64,000 bases of DNA from Sorangium cellulosum So0157-2 (GTDB lineage: Bacteria; Myxococcota_A; Polyangia; Polyangiales; Polyangiaceae): contig NC_021658.1 of NCBI RefSeq assembly GCF_000418325.1, positions 6,497,501 to 6,561,500 on the forward strand, in the 5' to 3' direction. A program made the translations under genes and the position numbers. Every line of letters begins with the position of its first letter. The stretch's first letter is position 1. Below are positions 18,909 to 28,260 of the stretch, piece by piece. Below the pieces are notes generated by a model that saw nothing but the letters and a program-made list of their open reading frames with translations, was not told the origin of the DNA and ran no database searches.

Positions 18909-21686
18909 TCAGGGCGATGGCGCGGGCGGCGGAGCGGAGGCGGGGACGTCCGTCGCGAGCGAGCTCGCGCCGCGTACGCCGCCGGGGCCGCCGCGGGGCC
19001 ACGTCGTGACGCTCACCCGGCGCTCCCGGCCGAAGGTCCGCGCGACCACGGCGCGCACGTCGGCCGGCTCGACCTCCTCGAGCGCGCGCAGGAGCCGCGG
19101 CAGGCTGCCCGGATCGAGCGCGGCGCGCAGCCGCAGCTCCGTGATCGGCCGCGGGGACGCGGGCGGCGGCGCGACGGCGGCGCGGCGCGCGAGCTCCTTC
19201 TCCAGCTCGATCTTGAGCAGCGCCTTGGCGAGGGCGAGCTCCTTCCAGGTCGGCCCGGACGTCGCGAGCGCCGCGAGCTCGGCGTCGAGGCGCTGCTCCA
19301 GCTCGGCGGCGCTGCGCGACGGAGCGGGCGTGAGCTCCACCGCCGCCACGCTCGCCTGCGCGCCGAGCGACAGCCGCCCGGTCACCTCGGACGCGAGCTG
19401 CCCCTCGGTCACGAGCGCCTTCGCGAGCCGCGCGACGCGCGGGCCGGTGAGGATCTCCATCGCCACGCGGAGCGACGCCTCGTCCGCGCCCCCCTCCGGC
19501 GGCGCGATCCAGCCGTAGAGCAGCCGCGGCGACGGCACCGCGTCCTCGAGGACGATCCGCTCCTCGCGCGGGTGCGGCCCGATCGGCCGCTCCGCCTCGG
19601 CGGCGACGCGCTGGAGCGAGCGCGCGAGCGCCTGCTCGACCGCCGCGCGCGAGACGTCGCCGGAGAGCGCGATCGTCGCCTGGGCCGCGGCGCGCTCGCG
19701 CCGGAGCGACTCGGTGAGCAGGAGCTCGCTGGCCGCGCCCGCGTCGGCGCGCGCCCCGAGCAGCGTGCCCTCGAGCGGGTGGCCCGCGGGGAACAGCGCC
19801 TCCCCGAGCGCGAGCCACGACGGGCCGTACGGCGCCCGCTCGAGCGCGCGCCGCGAGGCCGCGCTGGCCTGCCTCCGCAGCTCGGCCACGCGCCCCGCGC
19901 TCGCCTCGTCGAGCAGCATCCGGAGCCGCGCCGCGACAAGGTCGACGCCGACCTCGAGATCGCGCGGCGGAACGGTGATCGCGACGCGCGCCTCGCTGGC
20001 GAGCGCCGGCCCCGCCGCCCCGGCGTCGCCCGCGGACCGCGCCGGCACCGCGACGGACGCGCTGATCGAGACGAGCGGCGCCGCGGGATCTTCCCGGAGG
20101 TCGACCGCGATGCCGTTCGGGAGCCGGAAGCGCTGCACCTGCTCCAGGCCGAGCCCGGCGAGCAGGCCGATCTGCTTCTCGATCGCCGCCTCTCGGCCCT
20201 TGAGGGCGCGCCGCGCGCCCGGGCCCTCGAGGGCGTCGAACGGCGACGCCGGGGCGAGGCGGCCGCTCCGCAGGCCGAGCGGATCGTCCTCGAACGCGGG
20301 GCGGAAGCCGACGTCGCCGCCGATCATCACGATCGGGAGCTTGGCCTCCAGCGCCTCCGGGTTGCCGAGGAGCGGCATCGGCGCCGGCGCCTGGCCCGGC
20401 GGGGTGAAGAGCGGGAGCCGGTTCCGGCCGAGCGACACCGGGCGGGGCGGCAGCGACCCGTCGCTTAGCGCGAGCTCGCCGAGCTCGCCGCCCGCGCCGC
20501 GCGGCGGCAGCGCGGCGGACGCGCCGGCCAGGCCGTCGCCCTCGTCCTCGTCGAGCTCCTCGTGGTCGAGGTACGCCGGGAAGAGCGCCATCGCGCGCGC
20601 GACGCGATCGGCGGGCAGCGCGATCAGGTGGTCGGCGCGGCCCGGCGGGACGCGGTCGCGCAGGAGCTCGGGGTTGTGCTCGCGCAGCGCGGCCGTGGAG
20701 ATGCCCGCGGCGCGCGCGATGGTGCGGAGCCGCGTCCCCGGCGGCACCGCGACCTCGCCGAGGTCGAGCGGCGCGAGCGGCGCGACGTCGGGCAGGTCGA
20801 GCCCGAAGCGCGCGCGGTTCGCCGCGACGATCGCGAACGCCACGATCTGCGGCACGTAGTCCGCGGTCTCCTTGGGGACGGCGCCGGCCTGCGCGAGCTC
20901 GGCGAGCCCGACGGGCCCGCGGGCCTCGGGGTCGCGCTCCGCCGCGACCTTCGCGAGCGCGCGGAGGACGCCCTCGTGGCCGAAGTTGTACGCCGCGAGC
21001 GCGAGATCCCAGCGGCCGAAGCGCTCGTAGAGGTCGCGCAGGTGCGCGGTCGCGGCGTCCGTGGCGCGCGTGAGGCTCATGCGCGCGTCGATCCACTCGG
21101 ACTGCTCGAGGCCGTAGGCCTCGCCGGTCCTCGGCATGAACTGCCAGAGCCCCGCCGCGCCGGCCGGCGAGACCGCCCGCGGATCGAAGCCGCTCTCCAC
21201 CGCCGCGACCCAGAGGAGGTCCTCCGGCAGGCCCGCCTCGCGGAGCGAGCGCTCGATGATCTCGCGGTACGCGCCGGCGCGCCGGAAGCGGCGCAGGAAC
21301 ACGGCGCGCCCCTCGTCCGACTGGGCGAAGAAGCGGACGAACCGCATCGTGCGGCGCGTGAGCGGGACGTCGAGATCCGGCATCGCCAGCGTGGACAGCG
21401 TCGCCCCGTCGGGGTCCTCGAGATCCTCGTCCGTCGCGGGCTGGAACTCGCGCACGAGCAGCGCCGTGACGGCGGGCGGCGCGTCGCCGGCCAGCGCCGG
21501 CGGAGCGCACGCGAGCGCCGGCGCGACGTCGGCCGGAGGGCGATCGAGCAAGCCGGGATCGCGGAAGGCGCGGTACGCCGCCGAGAAGGACGCGCGCAGC
21601 GAGGGCGCCTGGCCGACGGCCGCGCCTGCCATGCAGATCAGCGCGCCGAGCCCGGTCCACAGAGCGGCTCGCCGTGCCCAGCTCAT
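18909..21686 (-). CDS. Secreted lytic transglycosylase (MltD-like) - LysM - M16-like fusion
   Basis: 925 residues. A signal peptide or N-terminal anchor (ALWTGLGALICMAGAAVG) precedes an SLT family 1 domain with catalytic Glu164 in AAVESGFDPRAVSPAGAAG and LALAAYNFG, as in MltD. A LysM-like segment follows (GTRLRTIARAAGISTAALREHNPEL). From about 535 the protein matches an M16 peptidase fold (FRLPNGIAVDLREDP...; LFPAGHPLEGT; SPRLLYGWIAPP), but the HXXEH zinc motif that should follow is missing, so the M16 part is probably non-catalytic. Expected in the periplasm, cutting peptidoglycan. Start ATG 21686; the upstream in-frame extension lacks a signal peptide. Confidence 0.85.
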   Translation of the reverse strand: MSWARRAALWTGLGALICMAGAAVGQAPSLRASFSAAYRAFRDPGLLDRPPADVAPALACAPPALAGDAPPAVTALLVREFQPATDEDLEDPDGATLSTLAMPDLDVPLTRRTMRFVRFFAQSDEGRAVFLRRFRRAGAYREIIERSLREAGLPEDLLWVAAVESGFDPRAVSPAGAAGLWQFMPRTGEAYGLEQSEWIDARMSLTRATDAATAHLRDLYERFGRWDLALAAYNFGHEGVLRALAKVAAERDPEARGPVGLAELAQAGAVPKETADYVPQIVAFAIVAANRARFGLDLPDVAPLAPLDLGEVAVPPGTRLRTIARAAGISTAALREHNPELLRDRVPPGRADHLIALPADRVARAMALFPAYLDHEELDEDEGDGLAGASAALPPRGAGGELGELALSDGSLPPRPVSLGRNRLPLFTPPGQAPAPMPLLGNPEALEAKLPIVMIGGDVGFRPAFEDDPLGLRSGRLAPASPFDALEGPGARRALKGREAAIEKQIGLLAGLGLEQVQRFRLPNGIAVDLREDPAAPLVSISASVAVPARSAGDAGAAGPALASEARVAITVPPRDLEVGVDLVAARLRMLLDEASAGRVAELRRQASAASRRALERAPYGPSWLALGEALFPAGHPLEGTLLGARADAGAASELLLTESLRRERAAAQATIALSGDVSRAAVEQALARSLQRVAAEAERPIGPHPREERIVLEDAVPSPRLLYGWIAPPEGGADEASLRVAMEILTGPRVARLAKALVTEGQLASEVTGRLSLGAQASVAAVELTPAPSRSAAELEQRLDAELAALATSGPTWKELALAKALLKIELEKELARRAAVAPPPASPRPITELRLRAALDPGSLPRLLRALEEVEPADVRAVVARTFGRERRVSVTTWPRGGPGGVRGASSLATDVPASAPPPAPSP

Positions 21687-21911
21687 CAACGCCGATCTTG
21701 CTCCGAAACCGCCCGCCGGCGCTACGGCAAAGCGCGGAGACCGCGGCGGCGATGTGCGCTGCTCGCCAGCGCGCGCCCTGCCGGGGCGCGCCATCCCTGC
21801 GCCTCCGCGGCGGCTCCGTCCCCTTCCCTTCCGGTCCGGGTCCCCTCCCCGACCCGACTTCCCGCCGTGGCGCTAGCCACCTGGGCCCGGGCGAGCTAGC
21901 AAGCGTCGACG

Positions 21912-22394
21912 ATGCGCTCGTCCCACGCCGCTCCCCCTGCAGAGAAGGCCTCTCGGCTCGGCGAGGTGCTCGACTTCATGAAGCTCCTGTGGGCCGTCGA
22001 TCACGGCCTGCAGTCGACGTCGAAGCGCATGGAGGCGAAGATGGGCGTGACGGGCCCGCAGCGGCTCGTCATCCGCATCGTCGGGCGCTACCCCGGGATC
22101 TCCGCGGGGCAGCTCGCCGAGATCATGCAGCTGCACCCGAGCACCCTCACGGGCGTGCTCAAGCGGCTGCAGGAGCGCGGCATCATCGAGCGCCGGGCCG
22201 ACCCGAAGGACGGCCGCCGCGCGCTCCTGGGCCTCACCCCGCGCGGGCGCGAGCTCGACAGCCTCCGCACCGGGACGGTGGAGTCGGCCGTGCGGCAGGC
22301 CATCAAGGCGATGCCGCGGCGCAAGCTCGAGGCCGCGCAGGATGTGCTCGCGGCCGTCGCCGAGGCGCTGCAGCCGCAGCCGGCCGACGAGTAG
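21912..22394 (+). CDS. MarR-family transcriptional regulator
   Basis: 160 residues with a winged helix: GISAGQLAEIMQLHPSTLTGVLKRL is the recognition region and ERRADPKDGRRALLGLTPRG the wing. The N- and C-terminal helices would form the dimer interface. Divergent from the transglycosylase gene across 225 bases, which may contain its own operator; a regulated target cannot be named. Confidence 0.93.
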   Translation: MRSSHAAPPAEKASRLGEVLDFMKLLWAVDHGLQSTSKRMEAKMGVTGPQRLVIRIVGRYPGISAGQLAEIMQLHPSTLTGVLKRLQERGIIERRADPKDGRRALLGLTPRGRELDSLRTGTVESAVRQAIKAMPRRKLEAAQDVLAAVAEALQPQPADE

Positions 22395-22747
22395 CGTCGC
22401 CGGCCGGATCGGCGCGCGCAGCGCGCGTTCCAGCGGGGGCAGCGCCGATCGGCGCGCGCCTGGCCGGCGCGGCAGCCCCGAGGCGCGGGCGCCGCGCCGC
22501 GGGGGAGCGAACGGCGGTTCGCGCCCGGGAGCGCCGCGCGATCTGCGCGAACGCGCGGCTCCGCCGCGACCGGCCGACCCCGCGGACATCGAACGGAGGA
22601 GCAGCGGTCGTCCGGCACGGCAACCCGCCTCCCGCCGCCCCGAGGCGGCGGGAGCCGCCGCGCGGACCCGCGACCCGGGGCCATCGGTGCGGCCTCCGCC
22701 CGGCGCGCGCCGCGCCGAGGGCCTCTCATCACCACGACGGGGGAACA
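22395..22747. other. 353-base GC-rich gap with no gene seen
   Basis: Very GC-rich sequence with short GCG/CGG runs. No convincing start, protein motif, tRNA or terminator hairpin with T-run is visible. It should contain the promoter for the following lipoprotein gene, whose start is preceded by GGGGGAAC. Confidence 0.5.
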
Positions 22748-23926
22748 ATGAAGCACTGGGTTCATGGCGCGATCAGCGCGGCGATCATCGCCGCGGCGTG
22801 GGGCTGCGGCTCCGGCGGACGAGGCGGCGGAGCCGACACGGGGGGCGGCGGAGGCGCGGGCGGCGACGGCACGGGGGGCAGCGGCGCAGCGACGGGCGGC
22901 GGGGGGACCGGGAGCCACGCCGCGGCCTGCACGATCACGTCGCGAGGCCTGGAGGTGAGCAACGGCCACGGGACCACGCCCGCCATCGCGGGGACCGGGG
23001 CGGGGTACGCCGTCGCCTGGCAGGAGCGCGGGGCCGACGAGGGCGACATCCACCTCGCGGTGATCGACGCCGACGGCAACAAGCTGCGGGAAGAGGCGAT
23101 CGCGGCGGGCCCCGGCGTCTCGAGCCACCCGAGCGTCCAGCGCGACGGAGAGGGCCTGCTCGTCGTCTGGCAGGACCAGGACGGCACGGGCAGCGTCGTG
23201 CGCGGCCGCCGCGCGACGCTGGAGGGCGTCCCCGAGGGCGCCGCCTTCGACCTTGTCGAGAGCGGCGCGGCCGAGTCGTGGCCCATCGCCGCCGCGGGGC
23301 GGGACGGGATCGTCGTCACCTGGATGGACGCGGGCGGCTCGCTGATCAGCTCCCTCGAGCGCGGCGCGCTGGGCAGCGCGACGCCGCTGGACCAGGCGAG
23401 GTTCCCCGCGGTCGCGACCGACGGCGAGCGGACGGCGCTCGCCTGGAGCCAGGGCGACGCGCTCTTCTTCGCCCGGCCGCGCCAGGGGAGCGCGCCGCTC
23501 GACCGGATCGCGCACCAGGGCGTCGACGCGAAGCTGACGCGCGTCGCGCTCGGCGGGGACGACGCCTTCGTCGTCTGGGAGGACGCCCGCGCCGGCGCCG
23601 AGCAGATCCGCGCGATCCGGATCTCCGCGCAGGACGAGGTGTCCCGCGAGGCCGTCGTCTCCCCGGGCGACGGCAGCGCGAACTGGCCATCGCTCGCGTG
23701 GACCGGGCGCCACCTGGCCGTCGCGTACTACCAGTTCCGCGACGGCCCCGCGGCCGTCTTCGTGGCGCTGCTGAACCGCGATCTCTCGCCCGCGGGGGCC
23801 GAGCTCAAGGCGAGCGGCGACACGCCCGGCCGCTACCCGGCGCTGGCCTGGACCGGCCAGGAGCTCGGCATCGCCTACGCGGAGCCGGACCACGGCATCC
23901 GCCTCTCGCGCGCCAGCTGCAAGTAG
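22748..23926 (+). CDS. Putative lipoprotein with beta-propeller-like repeats
   Basis: 392 residues. A lipoprotein-type signal ends in AAAWGC, followed by a Gly-rich spacer of about 35 residues. The rest consists of repeated blocks of the type Y.VAWQ.......I.L..I, e.g. GYAVAWQERGADEGDIHLAV, GLLVVWQDQDGTGS, DAFVVWEDARAGAEQIRAI and HLAVAYYQFRDGPAAVFV. This VVW(Q/E)D repeat is common in myxobacterial surface lipoproteins and suggests a beta-propeller. Function unknown. Confidence 0.82.
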   Translation: MKHWVHGAISAAIIAAAWGCGSGGRGGGADTGGGGGAGGDGTGGSGAATGGGGTGSHAAACTITSRGLEVSNGHGTTPAIAGTGAGYAVAWQERGADEGDIHLAVIDADGNKLREEAIAAGPGVSSHPSVQRDGEGLLVVWQDQDGTGSVVRGRRATLEGVPEGAAFDLVESGAAESWPIAAAGRDGIVVTWMDAGGSLISSLERGALGSATPLDQARFPAVATDGERTALAWSQGDALFFARPRQGSAPLDRIAHQGVDAKLTRVALGGDDAFVVWEDARAGAEQIRAIRISAQDEVSREAVVSPGDGSANWPSLAWTGRHLAVAYYQFRDGPAAVFVALLNRDLSPAGAELKASGDTPGRYPALAWTGQELGIAYAEPDHGIRLSRASCK

Positions 23927-23981
23927 CCGGCGGCGCGCCCGCTCGCCCCCTCCCCGCCGCGCCGCCGGAGGCCGCCCGCCG

Positions 23982-24044
23982 CCGGCGGCGGCGCGACCGG
24001 CCCGCCCCCGGCGGCGGCGCGACCGGCCCGCCCCCGGCGGCGCA
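23982..24044. repeat. 26-bp GC-rich tandem repeat
   Basis: The unit starting CCGGCGGCGGCGCGACCGG occurs at 23982 and 24008, with a partial third copy at 24034. It lies between the lipoprotein stop and the start of the CDP-alcohol phosphotransferase. Confidence 0.7.
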
Positions 24045-24093
24045 GGACGGCCGCCCGCGCCGGCCCGGATCGAACCCTGCAACCGCCCCCGGG

Positions 24094-24936
24094 GTGGCCG
24101 TTCTCCCCTGCGCCCTTGCGATCCTAATCTGCACAGCCGTGCTCGGCGCCTACGCCGTGCGCGTCGCGCGCCACGGTCGGCCCGCGATGCCGCGGCTCGG
24201 CGCCGCTCCGGGGAGCGCGCTGCTCCCCGGCCCGGTCGTCGAGGCCTTCTACTGGTCGTTCCACGCCCCTGCGCGCGCGCTCGTGCGCCTCCGCGTCTCG
24301 CCGGACACCCTCACCTACCTCTCGCTCGCCCTGTCGCTCGCCTGCGCGCCGCTGCTCGCGGTCGGCCGCTTCCGCGCCGGCGCCGCGCTGCTCATCGCCG
24401 GCGCCGTCCTCGACGCGCTCGACGGCATGGTGGCGCGCGAGGGCGGCAAGGCGTCGCGCGCCGGCGCCGTGCTCGACTCGTGCCTCGACCGCGTGTCCGA
24501 CGCCGCGCCGCTCATCGGCCTCGCCGTCTTCTACCGCCATCACGCCGTCGCGCTCGCGATCCCGCTCGTCGCCATGGTCGCCTCGTCGCTCGTGAGCTAC
24601 GCGCGCGCCAAGGCCGACGTCTATCGGGTCGCGCTGCCGAGCGGCCTCATGCGCCGGCACGAGCGGCTCGCCTACCTCGTCGCCGCGCTCGTCTTCGGCC
24701 CGGCCGTGCCGGCCTCGCCGCTCACCGGCGCGCTCCCCTTCCCCATCGCGCTCGCCTGCATCGCCCTCGTCGCGGGCGTCGGGCTCGCCGCCGGCCTGCG
24801 GCTCGTGCAGCGGACGCGCGCCGCCCTCGCGGCCGCCGACGCGGCGCCGCCGCCCGGGCCGCGGGCGACGGCGCGCCCCGACGGAGAGCGCCGGCGCCTG
24901 CTCGGCGACGGCAAGGCCACGAGCGCGCCGCTCTGA
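24094..24936 (+). CDS. CDP-alcohol phosphatidyltransferase family protein
   Basis: 280 residues. An integral membrane enzyme joining a CDP-linked lipid to an alcohol. The family signature D-X2-DG-X2-AR-X8-G-X3-D-X3-D is complete in DALDGMVAREGG...GAVLDSCLDRVSD, with several hydrophobic segments. GTG 24094 is chosen because it includes the first membrane helix (LPCALAILICTAVLGAYAV); ATG 24187 is the alternative. The PAP2-like gene starts two bases after its stop, so the two are almost certainly co-translated. The polar alcohol acceptor (inositol phosphate, glycerol phosphate or other) is not evident. Confidence 0.9.
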   Translation: MAVLPCALAILICTAVLGAYAVRVARHGRPAMPRLGAAPGSALLPGPVVEAFYWSFHAPARALVRLRVSPDTLTYLSLALSLACAPLLAVGRFRAGAALLIAGAVLDALDGMVAREGGKASRAGAVLDSCLDRVSDAAPLIGLAVFYRHHAVALAIPLVAMVASSLVSYARAKADVYRVALPSGLMRRHERLAYLVAALVFGPAVPASPLTGALPFPIALACIALVAGVGLAAGLRLVQRTRAALAAADAAPPPGPRATARPDGERRRLLGDGKATSAPL

Positions 24937-24938
24937 TC

Positions 24939-25982
24939 ATGCGGAGGCGCGCGCGCGCCCGCTGGGGCGCATTCTCCTGGCTGCGGGCGCTCTCCTGGCT
25001 GCCGGCGCTGCCGTGGCTCGCCTACGTCGCCCTCCTCGCGCGGCGCGGCGCCGCGCGCTGGGACCACCTCGCCGTGGCCGCCCTCGCCGCGACGAGCGTC
25101 TGCGCGGGCGAGCGCTCGCGCCGGTTCTTCCTGAGCGCCCTGCCCTTCTTCCTGCTGTTCCTCGCGTACGACGGCATGAAGCAGCTCGACGGCGGGCTCG
25201 CCGCGCCGGCCCGCGTCCTCGGCTGCGAGCTGCGCGCGGCCGAGCTCGCGCTCTTCGGCGTGGAGATCGGCGGCCGCCGGCTCACGCCGGGCGAGCTGCT
25301 CGCCCGGCTGGAGCGGCCCGCGCTCGACCTGCTCTGCGCCCTCCCGTACGGCGGCTACGTGCTCGTGATGGTGGGGCACTGGCTCCACCTCTACCGGAGC
25401 GCGGCCCTCGCGGCGCGGAGGTTCGCCTGGCTCGCGTTCGCCACGCACCTCCTCGGCCTCGCCACGTACCGCCTCTTGCCGGCCGCGCCGCCCTGGTACG
25501 TCGAGGCCCACGGGTGCGCGATCGATCCGGCCGCCCAGAGCTCCCCCGCCGCGCTCGCGCGCGTCGACGCGACGCTCGGGATCACCTACTTCCGCGACCT
25601 GTACAGCCGCGGCGCGACCGTCTACGGCGCGCTGCCGTCGCTCCACGTCACGTACCCGCTCTACGGGCTGCTCGCGACCTTCCGCCGGGCGAGCTCGCCG
25701 TCGCTCGCCCTCCAGCTCGCCTACGCCGCGCTCATGCTGTTCGCGGCGCTCTACCTCGCCCACCACTGGCTCATCGACGCGCTGCTCGGCTACGCCTACG
25801 TCGCGCTCGCGTGGGCGCTCGTCCTCCGGGCCTTCCCCGACCGGGGCGGCTCGGATCAGGCGGGCTGCGCCTTGCCGCCGCTCGCCGAGACGTCGGGCTC
25901 CCAGAGGATCTCGGGCGTGCCGAGGAGCGCGGACGCCCAGCGGCTCCAGACGAAGAGCGCGTCGCTCAGGCGGTTCAGGTAG
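24939..25982 (+). CDS. PAP2-superfamily membrane protein, Aur1/IPC-synthase-like
   Basis: 347 residues, about six membrane segments. The PAP2_3-type motifs are present: GALPSLHVTYPLYGLL and LAHHWLIDALLGY provide the Ser/His and His/Asp positions. This spacing, and a long hydrophobic N-terminal half, resemble fungal Aur1 (inositol phosphorylceramide synthase) and its bacterial relatives more than undecaprenyl-pyrophosphatases. Coupled by a two-base gap to the CDP-alcohol phosphotransferase, which suggests sequential steps in making a polar-headgroup lipid. The last 42 residues lie antisense to the cobalamin adenosyltransferase gene (127-base overlap). Confidence 0.82.
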   Translation: MRRRARARWGAFSWLRALSWLPALPWLAYVALLARRGAARWDHLAVAALAATSVCAGERSRRFFLSALPFFLLFLAYDGMKQLDGGLAAPARVLGCELRAAELALFGVEIGGRRLTPGELLARLERPALDLLCALPYGGYVLVMVGHWLHLYRSAALAARRFAWLAFATHLLGLATYRLLPAAPPWYVEAHGCAIDPAAQSSPAALARVDATLGITYFRDLYSRGATVYGALPSLHVTYPLYGLLATFRRASSPSLALQLAYAALMLFAALYLAHHWLIDALLGYAYVALAWALVLRAFPDRGGSDQAGCALPPLAETSGSQRISGVPRSADAQRLQTKSASLRRFR

Positions 25983-26566
25983 CCGACCGGCAGCGGATCG
26001 ACGTGCCCCGCCTGCGCGAGGCGCACGCAGCAGCGCTCGGCCCGGCGGCACACCGTCCGCGCCACGTGCAGGTCCGTGTTGAGCCGCGAGCCGCCCGGGA
26101 GCACGAACGACCGCAGCGGCGCCAGATCGGCCTGGCAGCGGTCCATCTCGGCCTCGAGGAGCTCGATCTCCGCCTGCGTCACGCGGGGCTGCTTCGGGTG
26201 CACGTCCTCGGGGAGCGTCGCGAGGATCGAGCCGAGGTTGAAGAGCTCGTGCTGCACCCGGAGCAGCGCGCGCCCGAGGTCGTGGAGCCGCACGACGCTC
26301 GCGGCGGGCGCCCCCGGCAGCAGCTCCATCAGCGTCTGCCGCGCGGCCCCGACCAGCGCGTTGAGCTCGTCGACCGTGCCGTAGGTCTCGATCCGCGCGT
26401 CGTCCTTCGGGACGAGCTGCCCGCCGACGAGCCGGGTCTGCCCGCCGTCGCCCTGCCGGGTGTAGACGCGGTTGATCGTGATCTTCGGCGCGCTGAAGAC
26501 GCGCCCGCTGTTGTCCTCGGCCCCCGCCCGGGGAGCGCCCGTCCCGCGCGTATCGTCGTCGCTCAC
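25856..26566 (-). CDS. PduO-type cob(I)alamin adenosyltransferase
   Basis: 236 residues. Transfers the adenosyl group of ATP to cob(I)alamin. Motifs: VYTRQGDGGQTRLVGG (ATP binding), ETYGTVDELNALVG, FVLPGGSRLNTDLHVARTVCRRAER and YLNRLSDALFVWSRW. An N-terminal extension of about 25 residues is polar. Convergent with and overlapping the PAP2-like gene by 127 bases; the overlapped part encodes its conserved-looking C-terminus, so both reading frames are constrained. Confidence 0.95.
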   Translation of the reverse strand: MSDDDTRGTGAPRAGAEDNSGRVFSAPKITINRVYTRQGDGGQTRLVGGQLVPKDDARIETYGTVDELNALVGAARQTLMELLPGAPAASVVRLHDLGRALLRVQHELFNLGSILATLPEDVHPKQPRVTQAEIELLEAEMDRCQADLAPLRSFVLPGGSRLNTDLHVARTVCRRAERCCVRLAQAGHVDPLPVGYLNRLSDALFVWSRWASALLGTPEILWEPDVSASGGKAQPA

Positions 26567-26665
26567 GGGGATTTCACGTAAAGCGAGCGCCTGCGCGGGT
26601 CAAGGAACCGCGCAGGCGGGGCGGCATTGACGATCCTCCGCGGGGAGTGGAACAGTCCTGTCCCT

Positions 26666-28216
26666 ATGCGCTCCCCCGGGCCGCCGCTCCGCCGTTCGCT
26701 CCCCGTCGTCCTCCTGCTCGCCGCGCTCCCCGTCGCGTCCGGCTGCGCCGCCGAGCCCGCCCCGCGGCCCGCGCCGCAGCCCGCCGTCACGGCCGAGACG
26801 GCGCGCATCGCCGAGAGCCAGCGGCTCTACGACGAGGCGAGCCGCGCGCTGTCCGACAAGCGGTACGAGGACGCGCGCGCCCTGCTCGACAAGGCGAGCG
26901 GCCTCGGCGTCGACTCGCACCGCTACCAGATCGGCGAGCTGCGCGACAAGCTCGACCGGCGCGAGGCGAAGGTCCGGGCCGGCGAGGCCGCCGAGCTGCT
27001 CGATCGGCAGGACTGCGAGGGCGCCTTCGCCACGCTGTCGTCGCGGATGGACGCGCTGAAGAGCGAGGCGTTCGCGCACGAGGCCCGGCGGCTCGTGGCC
27101 TCGCAGGCCGCGGCGTGCGCGAGCGGGAAGATCGACGCGGCGACCACCGCCGGGAAGTTCGCGGAGGCGCGCGCGTTCATCGCGGCGGCGCCGACGCGGG
27201 CGGTCCTCGGCGACGAGGCCGCGGATCGGCTCGCGGCGGAGCTTGACGCCACGATCACCGAGGCGCTCTACGGGCAGCTCGAGGCCGACATCACGGCCGG
27301 GCGCTGGGCGAGCGTCGTCGAGAAGATCGACGCCGCCGTCAAGCGGGGCGACGCCTCCGAGGAGCAGGGGCGCACGGTGCTCGCGCGCGCCCGCGGCGCC
27401 GCGACGCCGCGGCTGACGGAGCTCGCCGGCAAGGCGGTCGGCGCGCAGGACGCGGCCGCCGCGCTGGCGCAGCTCGACGCGACCATCGCGCTCCTGCGCT
27501 GGGAGGCGCCCGCCCCGGAGACGGCCGACCTGCCCGGGAGCAACGCGCTGCCCGAGGCGCTCGCGCGGAAGCGCTCGGCCCTCGCCGCCTGGGTCGAGGC
27601 GATGCAGGTCCGGATGAAGCCGATGAAGAAGCCCGAGAAGCGCTGGTCGCACGGCACGATCGCGGTCGCGCCCGCCTCGGACAGCGACGGCGAGCCGAAG
27701 CGCAGCCTCCCGCCCTCGACGCCCGTCTGGGTCCTCGGCCAGACCAAGGATCGCGCCCTGGTGACCGCGGTCGAGCCCGCCACGGCCGTGCTCACGGCGG
27801 CGCTCGAGCTCGCGATCGGGTGGGCGCCGCTGCCGCGCCTCGCCCGGGAGCCGACCGCCGACTGGCTCCCGCCGAACGATCAGCTGAAGGGCGAGCGCGT
27901 GTGGGGCCCGCTCCGGGAGAAGCAGCCGACGCTCGAGCTCGGCGTCGTGAGCGACGTCCAGGGCGCCGACATCCTCGTCCGGCGGCTCGCGGACGACGTG
28001 GAGGTCAAGGTCCAGCGCAAGCAGCTCCGCAGCGGGCGCCTCGCCCCCGGCACGAAGGTCCTCGCCCTCTGCAAGTCGGAGAACGAGCCCGCGACGATCG
28101 TCGACGTCCCGCCCGCGGGCCGGGTCGCGCGCATCGAGTGCGAGGGGGGCGCGCAGAAGGAGGAGCCGCTCGCCTCGCTCCGAGCGAGGCCCGACCTCCT
28201 GCCCCGCACGCGCTAG
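26666..28216 (+). CDS. Putative lipoprotein of unknown function (516 aa)
   Basis: The signal peptide LPVVLLLAALPVASGC gives a lipobox and then an Ala/Pro-rich spacer. The body to about residue 300 is a helical, TPR-like region (ESQRLYDEASRALSDKRYEDARALLDKA); the C-terminal 200 residues look like small beta domains (VWVLGQTKDRALVTAV; VLALCKSENEPATIVDV) resembling SH3-like modules. ATG 26666 is chosen over the in-frame ATG 39 bases earlier because it starts the signal peptide properly. Not recognised as a named family. Confidence 0.78.
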   Translation: MRSPGPPLRRSLPVVLLLAALPVASGCAAEPAPRPAPQPAVTAETARIAESQRLYDEASRALSDKRYEDARALLDKASGLGVDSHRYQIGELRDKLDRREAKVRAGEAAELLDRQDCEGAFATLSSRMDALKSEAFAHEARRLVASQAAACASGKIDAATTAGKFAEARAFIAAAPTRAVLGDEAADRLAAELDATITEALYGQLEADITAGRWASVVEKIDAAVKRGDASEEQGRTVLARARGAATPRLTELAGKAVGAQDAAAALAQLDATIALLRWEAPAPETADLPGSNALPEALARKRSALAAWVEAMQVRMKPMKKPEKRWSHGTIAVAPASDSDGEPKRSLPPSTPVWVLGQTKDRALVTAVEPATAVLTAALELAIGWAPLPRLAREPTADWLPPNDQLKGERVWGPLREKQPTLELGVVSDVQGADILVRRLADDVEVKVQRKQLRSGRLAPGTKVLALCKSENEPATIVDVPPAGRVARIECEGGAQKEEPLASLRARPDLLPRTR

Positions 28217-28260
28217 GGTGCCTCTCGACCAGCAGAAAACCCGCCTCCGTCCGTCCGTCA

